A stretch of 64,000 nt of DNA, from the NCBI RefSeq assembly GCF_017916325.1, contig NC_090164.1, forward strand, positions 343,501 to 407,500, in the 5' to 3' direction. Position numbers and translations under genes: made by a program. The notes under the pieces are model-generated. The model was not told the origin of the DNA and ran no database searches. It worked only from the letters and a program-made list of their open reading frames with translations. The first letter of the stretch is position 1. The number at the start of each line of letters is the position of its first letter. Of this stretch, positions 49,956 through 60,265 are shown piece by piece. The stretch is from Leishmania martiniquensis (taxonomy: Eukaryota; Euglenozoa; Kinetoplastea; Trypanosomatida; Trypanosomatidae).

Positions 49956-52900
49956 ATGCTCACGGTCGTCAGCCCCGCCACGCCTGGCATTATTGAACAT
50001 GTGCCGCAGCACCTTCGCGCTGTCGCTCATCGCCGCCGGAGCTCGCGGCGCACGAGCCACCGCCGCTCCAGCGCGGGTAGTGCTCGAAACGGGCCGAACA
50101 GCAAGCGCGACAGCCCCCTCGAGGTTAATGGCATTTCGATTGACCGCCTTACATACATAAACACGGCCCTCGATGCCCTGCCGGGAGTGGCACTGCGGGA
50201 GTACTTCGCCCCCATTCTGCGGCTCAAGAAGCAGTTGCTTTGGGGCCAGCGCAGTGTGCGACAGCGGTTTCCCTCTCGTGTCACCGTCGAAGGCGCGGCA
50301 GCGTATGCGAAGATGGTAACGAGCGCGCTGACGTCGCTCACCGGGGCGCTCAATACGGCCGGCGGAGATCTGATGCTGGACGGCGGAGCGGCGAATCTGT
50401 CTTTGCAGCCGAAGGACCTCATTGCCTCCTTGAGGGACAAAGTCGCCCCCGTCAGCATCGAGGCTGGAGGGGTGCTGATCTACCCCTGTGAGCCACCCGA
50501 GGCGTCGTTTGTGTACATTGTCGTCACAGGCACTGTGTCCGCGACCTTTTTTCAGCCCCAGGAGCCGTCTCAGCCTCCGGCGCCTCAGCAGCAGCGCCGC
50601 GGCGGCGGCTTAGGGATGCGCAAGGAGCGGCAGATGTACTTTACCTCCGCCAAGGATGTCGTGCGCCTCTGCGGCGGTGGCCTCGCACCGGAGGTGGCGC
50701 TCGCCATAGATGACTACGCCGCTACCGGCTCGACTGAGCCCCACAACTCCATCCTTACTGGTGGTTACAGCGCCAACGTCGATGCTGCGTCCACGTCCAA
50801 TGTGACGACTGCGATCCACCGCTCGCTGCGACGGGCCAGTCGCACCATCGGACAGCCAACGCTGCGCCCCATCCGAACAGAGCAGGTGCGTGGCCCCGTA
50901 GTGCTGGGGGCTGCCGAGGCTTTGGGGCTGGCCCCTTTCAGGTATGTGTGCTACACCGCCTCCACCACTTCTGTCGCTGCGCCAGCCTCAGGGACCGCCT
51001 CGACCGCGTCGAAGAGTGCCAAAGGCGACGGGGGAGCCACCCTCGTGGAGTTCGTTGACGCCTTCCGCATTCGCACAAGCGATGTGCACGCCGCTGTTAT
51101 TGACATTGCTGCCCAGCAGCGTGCGGAGAGGCTGCGGCAGTCGCCGCATCGGCACGTGCCGTGGTGCGCTGGCGCGCCGGGGGAAGTTTTGCCGCGTGGT
51201 GCCGCACGCAATGTCGCCGATTTCATCGTGGCCGCTCGGCGCCGCTCCCTCTACAGCGACTATGCCCCCACAGAGCTGCTGATGCGTCAGAGCTGGCTGC
51301 TGCAGGACGCGCCGGCGCACACGATTCGCATGTTGATCTCGCACCTGGTGCCGCGCACATACATGCCTAGGGAGGTGATAGCCTGCCCGCACACGTCCGG
51401 GTCTGCTCGGCAGCTTTGCTTCCTGCGGCGCGGTTGCCTGAGCGTTTTCGTGGCCTCGAAGAACAGTGGCGCTCACGCGTCATCCGTATCCGACGATTCG
51501 CCGGCTGTTTCGGCGACGTCTCGCTCCGCGCGCGATGGTTGCGGCTGCTGGCGCTTGGGAGAGGCGCCCGGTGACCAGCCGGCGGAGGTGGTCGAATCGG
51601 GTGCCTCCTTTGGCGAGCTGTCGGTGCTTTTCCACGAGCCGCGCCACTGCGTACTGCGTGCAGACACGGTGTGCGACGTGTGGTGCCTACCGCACCGAAG
51701 CTTCACGATGCTGATGCAGCGTGATGCCGCCGTGCGTGATGGCCTGCTACAGAAGGCCGCGGTGCTCCGAATCGAGTGGATGGGCGAGCAGCGCTTTACG
51801 CGCGCCCTCGCTGAACAGCTGCGGTCCAGCTCCCAGTTGCTGCAGCCGCTCACTGACGTGGCCCTTCGCCTTATCCAGGAGCGACTGGAGCCGGTTATCT
51901 ACACCCCGGGCTCGCTCGTGGCGAGCACGTCGACAAGGTGCACGGAGATGACTTTCATCATGCGCGGCACCGTCTCCACCATTTGTGACGGGGTCGCTAC
52001 ATACGGCGCGGGGGACGTGCTGGGCGAGGGCTGCCTGATCCCGCATCGATGGCCGCTGGGGCTTGCAGCACGCACGATGGTGGAAGGTTGGCGCATCAAG
52101 GCGGAGCATCTTATCGACGCGCTCCGACGGATGGACGTGTTGCACAGGCACTCGGGCCTGATAACGAGTCAAACGCCGCAGCTCATGAAGCAAATCTTTG
52201 GAGTTCCTCAGCCAGAGATCGAGGTGGACGCCACTGGTCGGCAGCGCATGCCTATCGTGGAGGCTCCTCCTGGAGGCAGCCCCAGCTACCTCATCTACGG
52301 TCGCGCGGCGAGCGAGGTGCAGCTAAAGGCACTGTGCTTCCTCTATCGTGACTATGTACGCTGGGAAGACATCAAGTACTCGAGCATCGATTCTGGGGCC
52401 GACAGGGGAGATGCGGCATTCACGCAGACAGCTCTCGACACTGTCGCTCGTGATTTGGCCATCAGCCGCCTAGGTCGGGGAAAAGGACAGCAGGTGTCTG
52501 CCGCGCTGAGTCAGCTGCAGCGGCGCCAAGGCACCCGCAGCGCCGGCGGCACGCATAGGGGGACCGTAATCGACAGTATCGCTGCCACTGCAGCCTCTGC
52601 AACGACCGTCGATCCTCTGCTCGGCTTAAGCCAAACTCGTGCCGCTGTGGGGCCGGGACACAGCGCCGCTCGCACCAAACGTGGCCGGCGCAAGCTAACG
52701 CGACCGCCGCGGGTCAGTGGCTGCTGCGGACCCGTTCTGCCGATCGTCCATGCTGGTGCCTTCTTTGTGTCGCAGGCCTTTCTGGGTAAAGAAGCGTCTT
52801 CGAACACTGCGACATCCCCTGCCGCTCAGCATGCTCACGGCAGCCACAGCCATATGCCGCTGCCACCTCGTCTGAATCGTATGGTGCGACTGCTTGAGGA

Positions 52901-55649
52901 GCGTGACCGCACCTGGGCGGCCGAGCAGGCCCATGAGGCGGCCCTCGCGCAGCAGGAGGTGAAGCAGCGCGACGCTGCCGTTCGGTATCGAGTGATGCCG
53001 CTGCCTACAGCAACGCAGAGCACACTGCCGCACAGCGGCAAGTCTATTCTCTCTTCGGCAGCAGGATCAACCGAGGCGGCCGCGGCCCGCCCACGCGCCG
53101 CCACGAGCGTCTTCTCAGACACCAGTCCGGCCCCCGTGCACATATTCCTGCAGGGGGAGAGACCCAAGTACCAGCTGACGTTGGACGAGGCCATTGCCGT
53201 CGGCTTTGTTATGCAGTTGCCCGATATCGCTCACATCCAGCGCTCGGTCTCGCTGGTCGACCCTGACGTCGCACTCGGGCCGCCGGCGCAGCGGGGACGT
53301 CGGTACCTCATGTGCATCACCCCAAACGATCGCTACGCGAAGCACAACTTTCTTTTCGCGGCTGCGAATCTCGAAAACGGCGACTCCTCCGAGTCGCAGC
53401 AGAGGGCAGCAGAGGCCCGGGCGGAAGCGACACTGCGTAGCAAGACAAGGAAACTGTTCACCATGATGCGCACCAGCATGGCGTCCCGCATGGATAGCGA
53501 GGCGGCGTCGACTTCAGGGGCAGCGTATCGCCCAGTAACGATCTCGGGCGAGCACAGTCCGACTGTCAGCAGTTCTGTGGCTCCACCGCCTGACACGCTG
53601 GTCTTGGTAAATGAGTTGCAGGGGCAGTTGCTGGACAGCGATGCGGAAGGGCTAGCGAATTCCCCCCCTGCACCCGCCGGCACGCCGTCGCCGGATCGTC
53701 GTGGGGATCAGCAGGCGTTCCTCTCGAGTCCAGGCGTTGCCGTGCGCACAGACTTGGCAGCGACGCCGTTTTCCTTCTCCGGCTCTCCCGGCAGAGGCGG
53801 TGAACGCAAGAGAGAGGACGCGTTCCAGCGTTTACTGCAGCAGGACGCGACACAAGCGATCGAGCTGCTCTGCAAACACTACGAAGTTCCATGGAGCTTC
53901 GCGTGGACGGAATTCAAGTCCGGCTTACTGTCACCCATGCAGCACGGCGGAGATGGGCGCAGCGTCACCGGCTCCGGCTATATGATGTCGCAGGTGACCA
54001 CATCAGGGTCGCAGCGTCGCGCGCAGCGGCTGCAGAGACCCAGCCTTCTTGAGAGGCTAGAGAGTGCGGCGGCGGGTGGCGTGCCGAGTACCGATTTCAC
54101 AAGCGGACTGCTGGCGCTGCGGCGGGAGCTGAGTGGAAGTCTGTCAGATGCCGAGGCGCCACAACGAGACAAGACGGACGCTGATGGAGGTGGCGTGCTT
54201 TGTACAACGAATTGGCCCCCATCCTACCCGCAGCTGGTGCGGGCCACGGCGCGGGATCGCTGGCAAAGCGGCAATCAGCTTTCTGCTGGGAGTGCGCCAC
54301 CGTGCTCCTATGACCCCTCGGCGCCGCTGTCGCCGCAGAGCGCCTGTGAAACGAATGCGGCCACGCTTAGCGGCGCTGCGAGGGCGAATGTGGTCGGTGC
54401 AGCTCTTGTCGAACACTTCTTCGCCGGGAACAAGCGACATAGTGCTTCTGCTCTCTTCGTGGAGGGCTACGGGCCGCTGCAGCCGATGCCGGAGAACTGG
54501 GCAGAGTACCCGCCAACTCTCCAAGCTCGAGTCGCCAGCGGTGCTGAGTCGCACCGGGGCAGCGCTAGTGTAGATCGGGATGGCGGGAGCGGGTCGCATT
54601 TTTCGCGCCCGACCACATCGATGGCAACTGCCGCGGCTCTGCGCCGCAGCGCTTCACGCCCAAGTGGCCAGAACGGCTCTCTCCGGGGTGTAGATGGCAG
54701 TCGCCATCACTACCCCCTCGGTGGTGGCAGCGTTTCGGCGTCCGGCAGTGCTGGGCAGTTTGGTCCACGGATGGAGGAGTTTACCATGCCAGATGCTGAG
54801 GCCACTGAGGTGTTCATCCGCCGCATCCAACGCGACGTGAACGGACTTAACGCGGTGGCCAGGGAGCAGCGGCGGGAGCGCGATGAGGCGCGCTTGGGCA
54901 ACGACCGCGGTGGCAAGTATCTCGCGGCGGTGGAGGCCGCCCTCGGCAAGCCCAACGGGGAGGAGCTGGCGCTGCTGGAGGTGTGGCGGGTCCATTATCG
55001 TCACATCGGCAGAGAGGCGCTGCGTCGCTCTTCGCTTCCCGCTACGCTGCGCCGTGAGGCCGGTCAGGACTATATGAAGCGAGAGCTGGAGCTCCTGGCT
55101 GATGCCCCCGCCCCAATGGATGACCCGGTGTGGCGCTACACTTCTGGCGTGCAGGAGTGGCAGGAGCAGCAAGCCGGTCGCGCAGAAGGAGCTTCTCTCG
55201 TGTCTGGCGCATTGATGGCGGGGGGCTCTGGTGCCCATGCCTCAGGTGGCAGCGCCGCCTCCGCACTGGACGGGCCACGACGCGTGGTGGCCACCATTGG
55301 CGCGGCGAGCCTCGGCTTTGCCCCCGCCCCCCTGAAGAGCCCATGTGTGGGCATGAGCCCCGATGACTACGAGGCGTGGGTGCTCCAGCGCGAGAACTTC
55401 TTCGCCGCGTACAAACACCTTCTGGGTGGGGACGGCGGGGCGGAAGGTCGGGTCGCCGCCCCGGCAGCGCCGCTGACAGCTCCGAAGTCGTGCTTCGCGC
55501 CCGCCTCGCCGTCACTGAGGCCGTCTTCGGTATCCATGAGCCCGGTCGCGTCTGCGACACCGCCGTCCCACGTACTCGCCGAGCAACTGGCTGATTTTCG
55601 TACGACGATGAACCCCCGCTCAGAGGACAGCGATCTCTACGAGGATTAA
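49956..55649 (+). CDS. Giant protein with three cyclic-nucleotide-binding-like domains
   Basis: A 1897-residue protein. The start is Arg/Ser-rich (about 20-45). A first, split CNB-like domain begins near 155-200, is interrupted by a long insert, and resumes near 314-370; its phosphate-binding cassette is degenerate. A second CNB domain (about 445-595) has the cassette FGELSVLFHEPRHCVLRA near 551, keeping the Gly-Glu pair and the Arg that normally contacts the cyclic phosphate. A third (about 625-726) has LGEG near 690 but no clear Arg in place. The remaining ~1100 residues are mostly Ser/Ala/Gly-rich, with ordered islands near 778-810, 1075-1140 and a helical one near 1607-1710. No kinase or channel part is seen, so it may be a scaffold or sensor. 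Ligand could be cAMP, cGMP or a purine nucleoside. The start is the first in-frame ATG. Confidence 0.87.
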   Translation: MLTVVSPATPGIIEHVPQHLRAVAHRRRSSRRTSHRRSSAGSARNGPNSKRDSPLEVNGISIDRLTYINTALDALPGVALREYFAPILRLKKQLLWGQRSVRQRFPSRVTVEGAAAYAKMVTSALTSLTGALNTAGGDLMLDGGAANLSLQPKDLIASLRDKVAPVSIEAGGVLIYPCEPPEASFVYIVVTGTVSATFFQPQEPSQPPAPQQQRRGGGLGMRKERQMYFTSAKDVVRLCGGGLAPEVALAIDDYAATGSTEPHNSILTGGYSANVDAASTSNVTTAIHRSLRRASRTIGQPTLRPIRTEQVRGPVVLGAAEALGLAPFRYVCYTASTTSVAAPASGTASTASKSAKGDGGATLVEFVDAFRIRTSDVHAAVIDIAAQQRAERLRQSPHRHVPWCAGAPGEVLPRGAARNVADFIVAARRRSLYSDYAPTELLMRQSWLLQDAPAHTIRMLISHLVPRTYMPREVIACPHTSGSARQLCFLRRGCLSVFVASKNSGAHASSVSDDSPAVSATSRSARDGCGCWRLGEAPGDQPAEVVESGASFGELSVLFHEPRHCVLRADTVCDVWCLPHRSFTMLMQRDAAVRDGLLQKAAVLRIEWMGEQRFTRALAEQLRSSSQLLQPLTDVALRLIQERLEPVIYTPGSLVASTSTRCTEMTFIMRGTVSTICDGVATYGAGDVLGEGCLIPHRWPLGLAARTMVEGWRIKAEHLIDALRRMDVLHRHSGLITSQTPQLMKQIFGVPQPEIEVDATGRQRMPIVEAPPGGSPSYLIYGRAASEVQLKALCFLYRDYVRWEDIKYSSIDSGADRGDAAFTQTALDTVARDLAISRLGRGKGQQVSAALSQLQRRQGTRSAGGTHRGTVIDSIAATAASATTVDPLLGLSQTRAAVGPGHSAARTKRGRRKLTRPPRVSGCCGPVLPIVHAGAFFVSQAFLGKEASSNTATSPAAQHAHGSHSHMPLPPRLNRMVRLLEERDRTWAAEQAHEAALAQQEVKQRDAAVRYRVMPLPTATQSTLPHSGKSILSSAAGSTEAAAARPRAATSVFSDTSPAPVHIFLQGERPKYQLTLDEAIAVGFVMQLPDIAHIQRSVSLVDPDVALGPPAQRGRRYLMCITPNDRYAKHNFLFAAANLENGDSSESQQRAAEARAEATLRSKTRKLFTMMRTSMASRMDSEAASTSGAAYRPVTISGEHSPTVSSSVAPPPDTLVLVNELQGQLLDSDAEGLANSPPAPAGTPSPDRRGDQQAFLSSPGVAVRTDLAATPFSFSGSPGRGGERKREDAFQRLLQQDATQAIELLCKHYEVPWSFAWTEFKSGLLSPMQHGGDGRSVTGSGYMMSQVTTSGSQRRAQRLQRPSLLERLESAAAGGVPSTDFTSGLLALRRELSGSLSDAEAPQRDKTDADGGGVLCTTNWPPSYPQLVRATARDRWQSGNQLSAGSAPPCSYDPSAPLSPQSACETNAATLSGAARANVVGAALVEHFFAGNKRHSASALFVEGYGPLQPMPENWAEYPPTLQARVASGAESHRGSASVDRDGGSGSHFSRPTTSMATAAALRRSASRPSGQNGSLRGVDGSRHHYPLGGGSVSASGSAGQFGPRMEEFTMPDAEATEVFIRRIQRDVNGLNAVAREQRRERDEARLGNDRGGKYLAAVEAALGKPNGEELALLEVWRVHYRHIGREALRRSSLPATLRREAGQDYMKRELELLADAPAPMDDPVWRYTSGVQEWQEQQAGRAEGASLVSGALMAGGSGAHASGGSAASALDGPRRVVATIGAASLGFAPAPLKSPCVGMSPDDYEAWVLQRENFFAAYKHLLGGDGGAEGRVAAPAAPLTAPKSCFAPASPSLRPSSVSMSPVASATPPSHVLAEQLADFRTTMNPRSEDSDLYED

Positions 55650-57484
55650 CGCGCTGAGAATGCCCGCCTTCCGCAGCCTGATCATCTGAAAGCGACACTG
55701 GCGGGACTGGTTGCCTGTCGACCAGCCTGCACGCGTTCCAGCCACCGCGGTGGGGACAAATATCGGAGCGCTGAGCTACCTTTCTCACTTTTCCGGGAGA
55801 GGTAGAGCTCGCATGCTTCCCGGTACAAGGAAGGCGGCCTTTTACTTGCCCTTACGTGTATGCTCTCTCGCCCTCTGACACCGTTGTCAGTCTCTCCCTC
55901 TCTGATTGCGTCTGCGTCGGTGCAGGCGTGCACTGTCCCCAACGTGGTACGCTTGTGTGTGTATATTTTCCTTACCTTTCACGTTTTGCCTTCACAGGCG
56001 CGCGCTGACGAAGAGGGCTCTTCTTGCCCACCGCCCCCAATTGCCTTCTGTGAGTGCCTCGCTTAGCTAGCTGCAATTTTTCTGGAGGCTGCTCGACCGT
56101 TCTAGATGCACATATTTCTGTTTGGGGCCCTCTTACCCATTGTATGCCTACAGTTGCCACTAGACACGTATATGACCACCGTCGAGGGCCTCTCCCCCCC
56201 TCCACAGCCTTCCCCCTCTTCTCAGGTCTGCGCCGTGCACACATGTATGCTTCCTAGCTTCCCTCCTCCTCCCCTCCCCCTGTGCCTTTCGCTCTCGTCG
56301 CTTTCCCAGTTTACCCCACCTCCTCCTGTGATGCTTGACACAGTCTACCGCCACACCCCTTTCAACGCATGCGCACACAGGCATGCGCGAAAAGAGAGGC
56401 CTGTTGGAGGTGATGGCGACTCCGCAACGGCGTTGGCACAGTAGAATGTTTCTTTGGTGGTAGTAAGTCTGCAAGTCAAGGCAGTCGTGCCAAAGAGGTG
56501 GCGACGGCACGCGGCGCATAGCGACCACAGATAAGCACTTTTGTATCGAGGAGTGTGCGCTCCCCTTCCCCCATAACCCCCTCGGCCCATTGCGTATGGC
56601 GCGCTTCTACGTCGTCTGCCTTTCTCCCCCTCCCGGATGCACGTGTGTGTGCGTGTCCACCAACGCGCTACAGAGCACTCTGTGTCTGGCTGCAGCTGTT
56701 TGAGTTCACTTATTGACAGAAACGGAGAGGCGAGAAGCAGGGCGACAGTCACCATGCCATCAAAGCGGGAAGAAGAGGATTTATCGACAGAAAGGAAAGA
56801 CTCGGGTCCCTAGGTGAGGAAAGGGGGGGCGGCAATGCCCTTCAGAGATCAACATCAGCTACCCCCTCCCCCCTTACGCCGATCACTTGGCACCGTTTGG
56901 TGTGTCTCTTTCACGAGACATGCGGTGGACACTTCAGCTAGTCGTGCCCCCCTCCTTCCCATTGAGGGCATGCGAGGAAACTGTCGAATGGTTCATCGCA
57001 GGTTGTGCGCGAACAATTTTTTTGTGGCGGGAGGGGACTGATGTTTATCGCATGGGCGTGTGCGCCTGATGCGCTCTACTACCGCTAAACTGGCGCATGT
57101 GGCTCGTCGAGTCTACCTTCGTTCCGGTACTCCCTGCCTCTGATGTTCCTCTGCCTCCAGCAGGCCCTCGCTCTCTTCGACTCCCATTCCCTCCATCGCT
57201 TAGTGAATCGTTGGTGGTCAGGGCGTCGCCTCTATTTTTTTTTTCAGCCATAGCTGGATGCTAACATCGGCCCCATTACTTGTGCCGTCAACGAGCAAGG
57301 AGGGCGCTCTCCTAACTGGTCCACCACACCGCGCGCATGTGCTGCGACTCTGCGACGTACCGCATTCCTTTTTCTGAGTCGTGAGCGTTGCCAATGCCCA
57401 AGGGCCGCCACGTCGCGCTGAAAAAGGCAACGCACAGCATATCGCATCACCTTTTCACCCTCTCTAGCGCACCATCAGCCCATC
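55650..57484. other. Intergenic region upstream of Ku70
   Basis: About 1.8 kb with TC-rich tracts at 56170-56330 and 57130-57250. No gene is convincing. Confidence 0.5.
57229..57247 (+). promoter_or_regulatory. Predicted trans-splice acceptor for Ku70
   Basis: A run of ten T bases (57235-57244) is followed directly by CAG ending at 57247, about 238 bases before the Ku70 ATG. One of the clearest acceptor patterns in the window. Confidence 0.5.
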
Positions 57485-60265
57485 ATGGATGAGTTTGCGG
57501 AGTGGGGCGAAGGCACCATTGGTGTCATTGCGACAGACAGTGCCAACACCGAGGGGCTCCGCTTCGATGAGTGTCGTGAACAGCTTTGGCAGCGCCATCA
57601 GCGCGATGCTGTTGTGTGTCTCGTTGACTGCAGCGAGAGTATGTTTGGGGCACTTCCAGCGGGCGCATCGACGGCGACGCCGGCCCATGAGGACCCAGCA
57701 GATGCCCCGTCGCGCACTCGTGACATTGGGAAAATTGATATGCCCACCCTTGACCCTGCAACGGCCATGGATGGCAGTGTAGCGGGTGCCTCCCAAGCCG
57801 CGGCTCACTCGCCTCCGTCTTTCTTCACCATGACGATGCGGAGCATCCTTGCACTGCTGAAGGAGAAGATTATATGCAGCAGCCAAGATGTCGTAGCGAT
57901 CGTGCTGTACAACACACGAATGTCGGCCTCCTCAACTGACTTTCGCGGAGTCTACGTAATACAGGAGGCAACGCGCATCGGCACGAAATGTTTGCAGATG
58001 GTAGAACAACTGGAGGCAGCTGGCCGTCCCGGATCTGCCGAGTACCAGGAGTTCAAGACTCGCATTGGCCACTCGCCCATTACGTCGACATCCACCGCCC
58101 CCGCCGTGGTCCCTCCTGCGGGCGGTGATGCAGAAGCGGACGCCACGCCTCCAGCGGCCTTGACCGCCTCTTCTGCGTTCAAGTTTAGCGATGCGCTTTG
58201 GGAGTCGCAGCGTATCTTTCTGAGCTTCCGCAGCTTGCAGGCCATTCGGCGCCGGCAGCTTTTTATTTTCACGAACCGCGATGACCCAAGCGGCGGCGAC
58301 ATGCGTGAGTGGAACCTGTGCCGCAGCCGCGCATGCGACCTAGGCAAGGAGGGTGTAGTGCTCGAAGTCTTCGGCTTCGCTGCTTCCCACACACCTGGCC
58401 AGTCGCTCGACGGTGCCGCGGCCGCTGTTGGCGCCGCTGACGACCAGAGAGCGTCGGGTCAGTCGTACTCGTCACTCCCCGTCGCAGCAGGCTTTGAGCA
58501 AGGCGTTTTCTGGGGCCCATTGCTGAGCGAAATGCAGACGGCTTCTGCATGCTTTCCTGCCAGTGTGGACAGTGATGACTGGGCGGTGCTGGCTGAGGCC
58601 CAAGGCGAGGCCTTCGTCAGCGGCGGAGGTGCCGTGCACGTGAGCGGCGGCGCTGGCACGCTGCAGGAGCTGCTCGGCTCTGTCGTGCGCCGTGCAAATC
58701 CGCAGCGGTCCTTCCGCCACTTCCTGCTCCGCATCGGCGCTCTTCCTGGAGCGACCGTTTCACCATCTGCGACAACATCGTCAGAGAGGGATACAGAGAA
58801 GGCGCCGCCAATTGTCGCCGTGCCGCAGATGGCTGTAAGTCTGTACCTCCCTTTCGTGCGTGCTCGCCCTCCGCAGCGAGAGTGGCTGGATCCGCGCACG
58901 AACCGCATGCTGCGCCGCGTCGTTCACTTGCACGCCTGTACCAGCGCAGCTGGTGGGGATGGCGACGGTGTGGGCATGGAGGATAGCGAGAGGAGCAGCA
59001 GTGGCTGCACAAATCAGCTGCAGCGCCTCCGTAATGAGGAGGATACCACGGGCGAGTCGATGATGGGGCTGGAAGAGGTGCAGCCCGATGATCTCTGCCA
59101 CTACGCAACAGTCGGCAAGGGGCGTGTGTACTTCACTGACGAGGAGCGCGCAAAAATCGTGAAGGCCGCGGCTGCCGGGGCCGAGCTTGGCTTCACGGTG
59201 CTGTTCTTCAAGGATCTCTGTGATGCTGTGAAGCGGGAGCATACCGTGCGGCGGAGCTCTTTCCTTCATGCGTGCGTGCAGCGTGGCGGGGTGCACTCGC
59301 ATCGCCTCTTTGTATTGTTTGTGCGTCGGCTGCGCGCAAAGCAAAAAGCCGCGATTGCACAGTATTGCAGCTCGACGATCGCAGCGCCGCGCCTCGTTGC
59401 GCTGGTGCCATCACCCGACCTCACAGTGCATCCTGAAAAGCGCGATCAGGTGCCGGTGGATGGGCTAGGGCTGTACGTGGTGCCTCTTCCCTACGCTGAG
59501 GATCTGCGCCCCGTGCCGGAGCTGCACACGTGCACGCTCGTCAGTAAGCGAGCCACTCCTGCACTGGAGGACAGCTCGGTCGATCCAGCGCACCTCGATC
59601 TTGCAAAGCAGCTGGTGAGCGCGCTAACAGTCTCTTATCGGATCGATGCGGCTCTCAACCCCGCGCTTCAGCGGCAGTACCGCATATTACAAGAGGTTGC
59701 TCGGCGACTCTTCCCGCTCGCTGACAATTCCTTGCACTTCGGCATCGAGACTTCGCCCGGTGAGACCGAGGAGGAGAACGCCGATACTGGCGGCGCAGAT
59801 GGGCTGCTGCATGAATTGGACGATACCCTTCCCGACTACGAGGGCATGAAGAGGTTCAGCGCACTCTTTCAGAGCTTCAACAAGGAGGTGCTGGGCAGCG
59901 ACTACGACGCTTCGCTGTACTGCCCTCAGCCGCGGACGACCGGCTCAGCGATGCGCCGCCCGCGCGAGGACGCAGCTGGAACGACGGCAGTCGGCAGGCG
60001 TGCCGCGTTCTCCGCCGAAGAGAGCGGTGGCGATGTCCCTATCAAGCAGCTCCTTCGCCACGCTGCCGCTGAGAACGCGCTGCATAACCTGACCATACCC
60101 CAATTCAAGGCGTACTTAGCAGCTGCGCACGTGAGAACCGGCGGGGCCAGACGCAAGGCAGATCTTATGGAGCTTGCGAAGCAGCATTTGAAGCGGTCAT
60201 CGGCAGAAGAAAAGGGCGACCTTGAGGGTGGTGGTGTGAAGGACGGAGGGCGTCTGTTCCTGTAA
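57485..60265 (+). CDS. KU70: Ku70, DNA double-strand-break end-binding subunit
   Basis: A 926-residue homologue of Ku70, which with Ku80 forms a ring that threads onto DNA ends and also acts at telomeres. The N-terminal von Willebrand A-type domain begins with VVCLVDCSESMF (about 43-54), and a conserved QLFIFTNRDDP segment lies near 258-268. The DNA-embracing beta-barrel region (about 440-685) includes the VPQMAVSLYLPF strand and, after a Ser/Glu-rich insert, CHYATVGKGRVYFTDEE. A helical arm follows (about 700-745). The C-terminus carries a SAP-like DNA-binding motif (about 855-900). It is much longer than the ~610-residue human protein because of low-complexity inserts in the vWA and barrel regions and before the SAP. 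Trypanosomatids keep Ku but are reported to lack classical DNA ligase IV-based end joining. The start is the first ATG in frame. Confidence 0.92.
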   Translation: MDEFAEWGEGTIGVIATDSANTEGLRFDECREQLWQRHQRDAVVCLVDCSESMFGALPAGASTATPAHEDPADAPSRTRDIGKIDMPTLDPATAMDGSVAGASQAAAHSPPSFFTMTMRSILALLKEKIICSSQDVVAIVLYNTRMSASSTDFRGVYVIQEATRIGTKCLQMVEQLEAAGRPGSAEYQEFKTRIGHSPITSTSTAPAVVPPAGGDAEADATPPAALTASSAFKFSDALWESQRIFLSFRSLQAIRRRQLFIFTNRDDPSGGDMREWNLCRSRACDLGKEGVVLEVFGFAASHTPGQSLDGAAAAVGAADDQRASGQSYSSLPVAAGFEQGVFWGPLLSEMQTASACFPASVDSDDWAVLAEAQGEAFVSGGGAVHVSGGAGTLQELLGSVVRRANPQRSFRHFLLRIGALPGATVSPSATTSSERDTEKAPPIVAVPQMAVSLYLPFVRARPPQREWLDPRTNRMLRRVVHLHACTSAAGGDGDGVGMEDSERSSSGCTNQLQRLRNEEDTTGESMMGLEEVQPDDLCHYATVGKGRVYFTDEERAKIVKAAAAGAELGFTVLFFKDLCDAVKREHTVRRSSFLHACVQRGGVHSHRLFVLFVRRLRAKQKAAIAQYCSSTIAAPRLVALVPSPDLTVHPEKRDQVPVDGLGLYVVPLPYAEDLRPVPELHTCTLVSKRATPALEDSSVDPAHLDLAKQLVSALTVSYRIDAALNPALQRQYRILQEVARRLFPLADNSLHFGIETSPGETEEENADTGGADGLLHELDDTLPDYEGMKRFSALFQSFNKEVLGSDYDASLYCPQPRTTGSAMRRPREDAAGTTAVGRRAAFSAEESGGDVPIKQLLRHAAAENALHNLTIPQFKAYLAAAHVRTGGARRKADLMELAKQHLKRSSAEEKGDLEGGGVKDGGRLFL

